Assembly (NCBI GenBank): GCA_038061815.1
Contig: JBBTYK010000006.1
Span: forward strand, 1-13,387
Direction of reading: 5' to 3'
Length of the DNA stretch: 13,387 nt
From: JBBTXJ01 sp038061815
Lineage (GTDB): Bacteria; Patescibacteriota; Patescibacteriia; Magasanikbacterales; JBBTXJ01
The notes below the pieces were generated by a model that searched no databases, was not told the origin of the DNA, and saw only the letters and a program-made list of their open reading frames with translations. Both the position numbers and the translations under genes were made by a program. Shown in pieces: positions 12,590 through 13,387 of this stretch; position 1 is the first letter of the stretch; the number at the start of each line of letters is the position of its first letter.

Positions 12590-12598
12590 TGTGGATAA
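12590..12598 (+). promoter_or_regulatory. Second perfect DnaA-box sequence
   Basis: TGTGGATAA, all nine positions matching, lies between the terminator and the -35 at 12578-12573. On the minus strand, in the direction of the gene it precedes, it reads TTATCCACA. Confidence 0.4.
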
Positions 12599-12624
12599 AA
12601 ACAGGGCCATGCTGGCCCTGTTTT
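12598..12624. terminator. Bidirectional terminator after purD
   Basis: AAAACAGGGCCA-TGC-TGGCCCTGTTTT is a perfect 12-bp stem with a 3-nt loop, flanked by A and T runs so that it can stop transcription both ways. On the minus strand it lies 16 nt beyond the purD stop and ends in TTTTT. Confidence 0.9.
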
Positions 12625-12640
12625 GTCCGCGTGATTTTTC

Positions 12641-13387
12641 TCACGTTTCCCGTAGATATCCCCAATTGTGGAGGCGGTCGCTGTCCTCAAACCACCGGTC
12701 GCCGATGTCCGTGCGGTAGTACATGTGCGGAATGTTGATGTTTTTGATGCGGCTGTACATCTGGTTTTGCGCCTGCTTCATGGTGGCGCCGGTGCCGCAG
12801 ACCACAATGACGGTGCCGGTCTCGCCCGTTACCACCCATTCGCCGTTTACCAGTTTGACATCCTCAATGTGCACGCCTTCGGGATGTTCGCGGTATGAAT
12901 TTTTGAAATAAATGACCGTGTCTTTTGATTTGACTTCAAACGTTTCGTTATCATTGAAGGGGAACGGCGGCATGACGATTCGCGCGCCAACCTGAAAGCC
13001 GCTTTTCACGCGGAGTTTGTATGGTTCGCCGTTTGCGAGCGCGTGCATGAATTCGCCGATGGGCGAGAGCATGCCTTCGTGCTGGATGTAAATGGTGGGA
13101 TACCCGAACCGCGCCGTCCACTCAAGCGGGTAAATACCGTAGCCGTTCACGATGCAGTTGACGTCAATGTACCCCACGAACCCTTCTTGCGCGAGCGTTG
13201 CTTCAAATTTTTTGAGCGTGGCGTTGAACAGGCGATTGGGCCCGGACCAGAACATAAAGGTGCCCATCTCGCCCGTGGACGGGCCGAGGTCGCCCGGGAA
13301 CAGTTTTTTATTTTCAAAATTGATGTTCACCGGATAGATGAATTCGCGGCCGTTGAAAAACGCGCCCACCGCAATTTCCACGCCGGT
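12641..13387 (-). CDS. purD: PurD-like phosphoribosylamine-glycine ligase, C-terminal part (runs off window)
   Basis: The last 249 residues of an ATP-grasp protein of the phosphoribosylglycinamide synthetase type; the frame stays open through 13387, and the GTG at 13381 is an internal Val (T-G-V-E-I-A). PurD ligates glycine to phosphoribosylamine in purine synthesis. Matching landmarks are GVEIAVGAFFNG, the GDLGPSTGEMGT block (canonical GDTGPNTGGMGA) and a C-terminal domain with a glycine-rich loop (VVCGTGATMKQA). The metal-site motif is LEWTARFGYPT where canonical PurD has EFNARFGDPE, so the conserved Asn is Thr. This may be a divergent subfamily; the purine role is likely but not certain. 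Confidence 0.8.
   Translation of the reverse strand, partial: TGVEIAVGAFFNGREFIYPVNINFENKKLFPGDLGPSTGEMGTFMFWSGPNRLFNATLKKFEATLAQEGFVGYIDVNCIVNGYGIYPLEWTARFGYPTIYIQHEGMLSPIGEFMHALANGEPYKLRVKSGFQVGARIVMPPFPFNDNETFEVKSKDTVIYFKNSYREHPEGVHIEDVKLVNGEWVVTGETGTVIVVCGTGATMKQAQNQMYSRIKNINIPHMYYRTDIGDRWFEDSDRLHNWGYLRET

Noticed and set aside
1..13387. CRISPR arrays, rRNA genes, classical IS transposases, toxin-antitoxin pairs
   Set aside because: No regularly spaced repeats, rRNA-like sequence, DDE transposase motifs or recognisable TA proteins were found on either strand.

Overview
The window (13,387 bp) looks like a compact bacterial chromosome segment, most likely from a Patescibacteria/CPR (Parcubacteria-like) genome. 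This is inferred from style, not from a marker gene: most starts lack a clear Shine-Dalgarno, several promoters sit so close to their ATG that the mRNA would be leaderless, there are short coiled-coil and membrane proteins of no known family beside tRNAs, the PurD is divergent, and Arg CGC/CGU is read by a tRNA with anticodon GCG. Backbone genes are fairly G+C rich; three patches differ clearly in composition.

Left part (1-3512, all minus strand). A probable operon reads from right to left: an AT-rich one-helix membrane protein (3512-2925), a 46-residue ORF (2911-2771), dprA (2767-1862), a DUF559 nuclease (1850-1509), folC (1459-110) and the first 24 codons of topA (73-1). The nuclease gene exactly fills the space between two copies of a 36-37 bp inverted repeat, each containing a 10-bp hairpin. 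One copy overlaps the end of dprA and supplies its stop codon. I read this as a minimal inserted element.

Middle (3513-8436). A divergent intergenic region (with a perfect DnaA box, a dyad and a strong AGGAGG) precedes a nucleoside deoxyribosyltransferase-like gene (3696-4208, plus) with its own terminator. It converges on a second minus-strand operon: HAD phosphatase (8316-7591), LCP/LytR cell-wall ligase (7568-6147), der (6135-4771) and pth (4774-4241).

Right part (8368-12037, plus strand). A textbook promoter drives tRNA-Val(CAC). Then come a leaderless coiled-coil gene, a two-helix membrane protein, tRNA-Arg(GCG), a second leaderless coiled-coil gene with the same promoter geometry, a terminator, and recG (start reassigned to 10025).

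End (12036-13387, minus strand). A self-contained, extremely GC-rich small gene (12477-12103) has its own promoter, leader dyad and terminator. It is followed by a bidirectional terminator and the 3' part of a divergent purD, which runs off the window.

The best candidates for something undescribed are the inverted-repeat/DUF559 element in the dprA-folC-topA operon, the twice-repeated module 'tRNA then promoter then leaderless coiled-coil ORF', and the compositionally foreign single-gene cassettes with a perfect DnaA box upstream.
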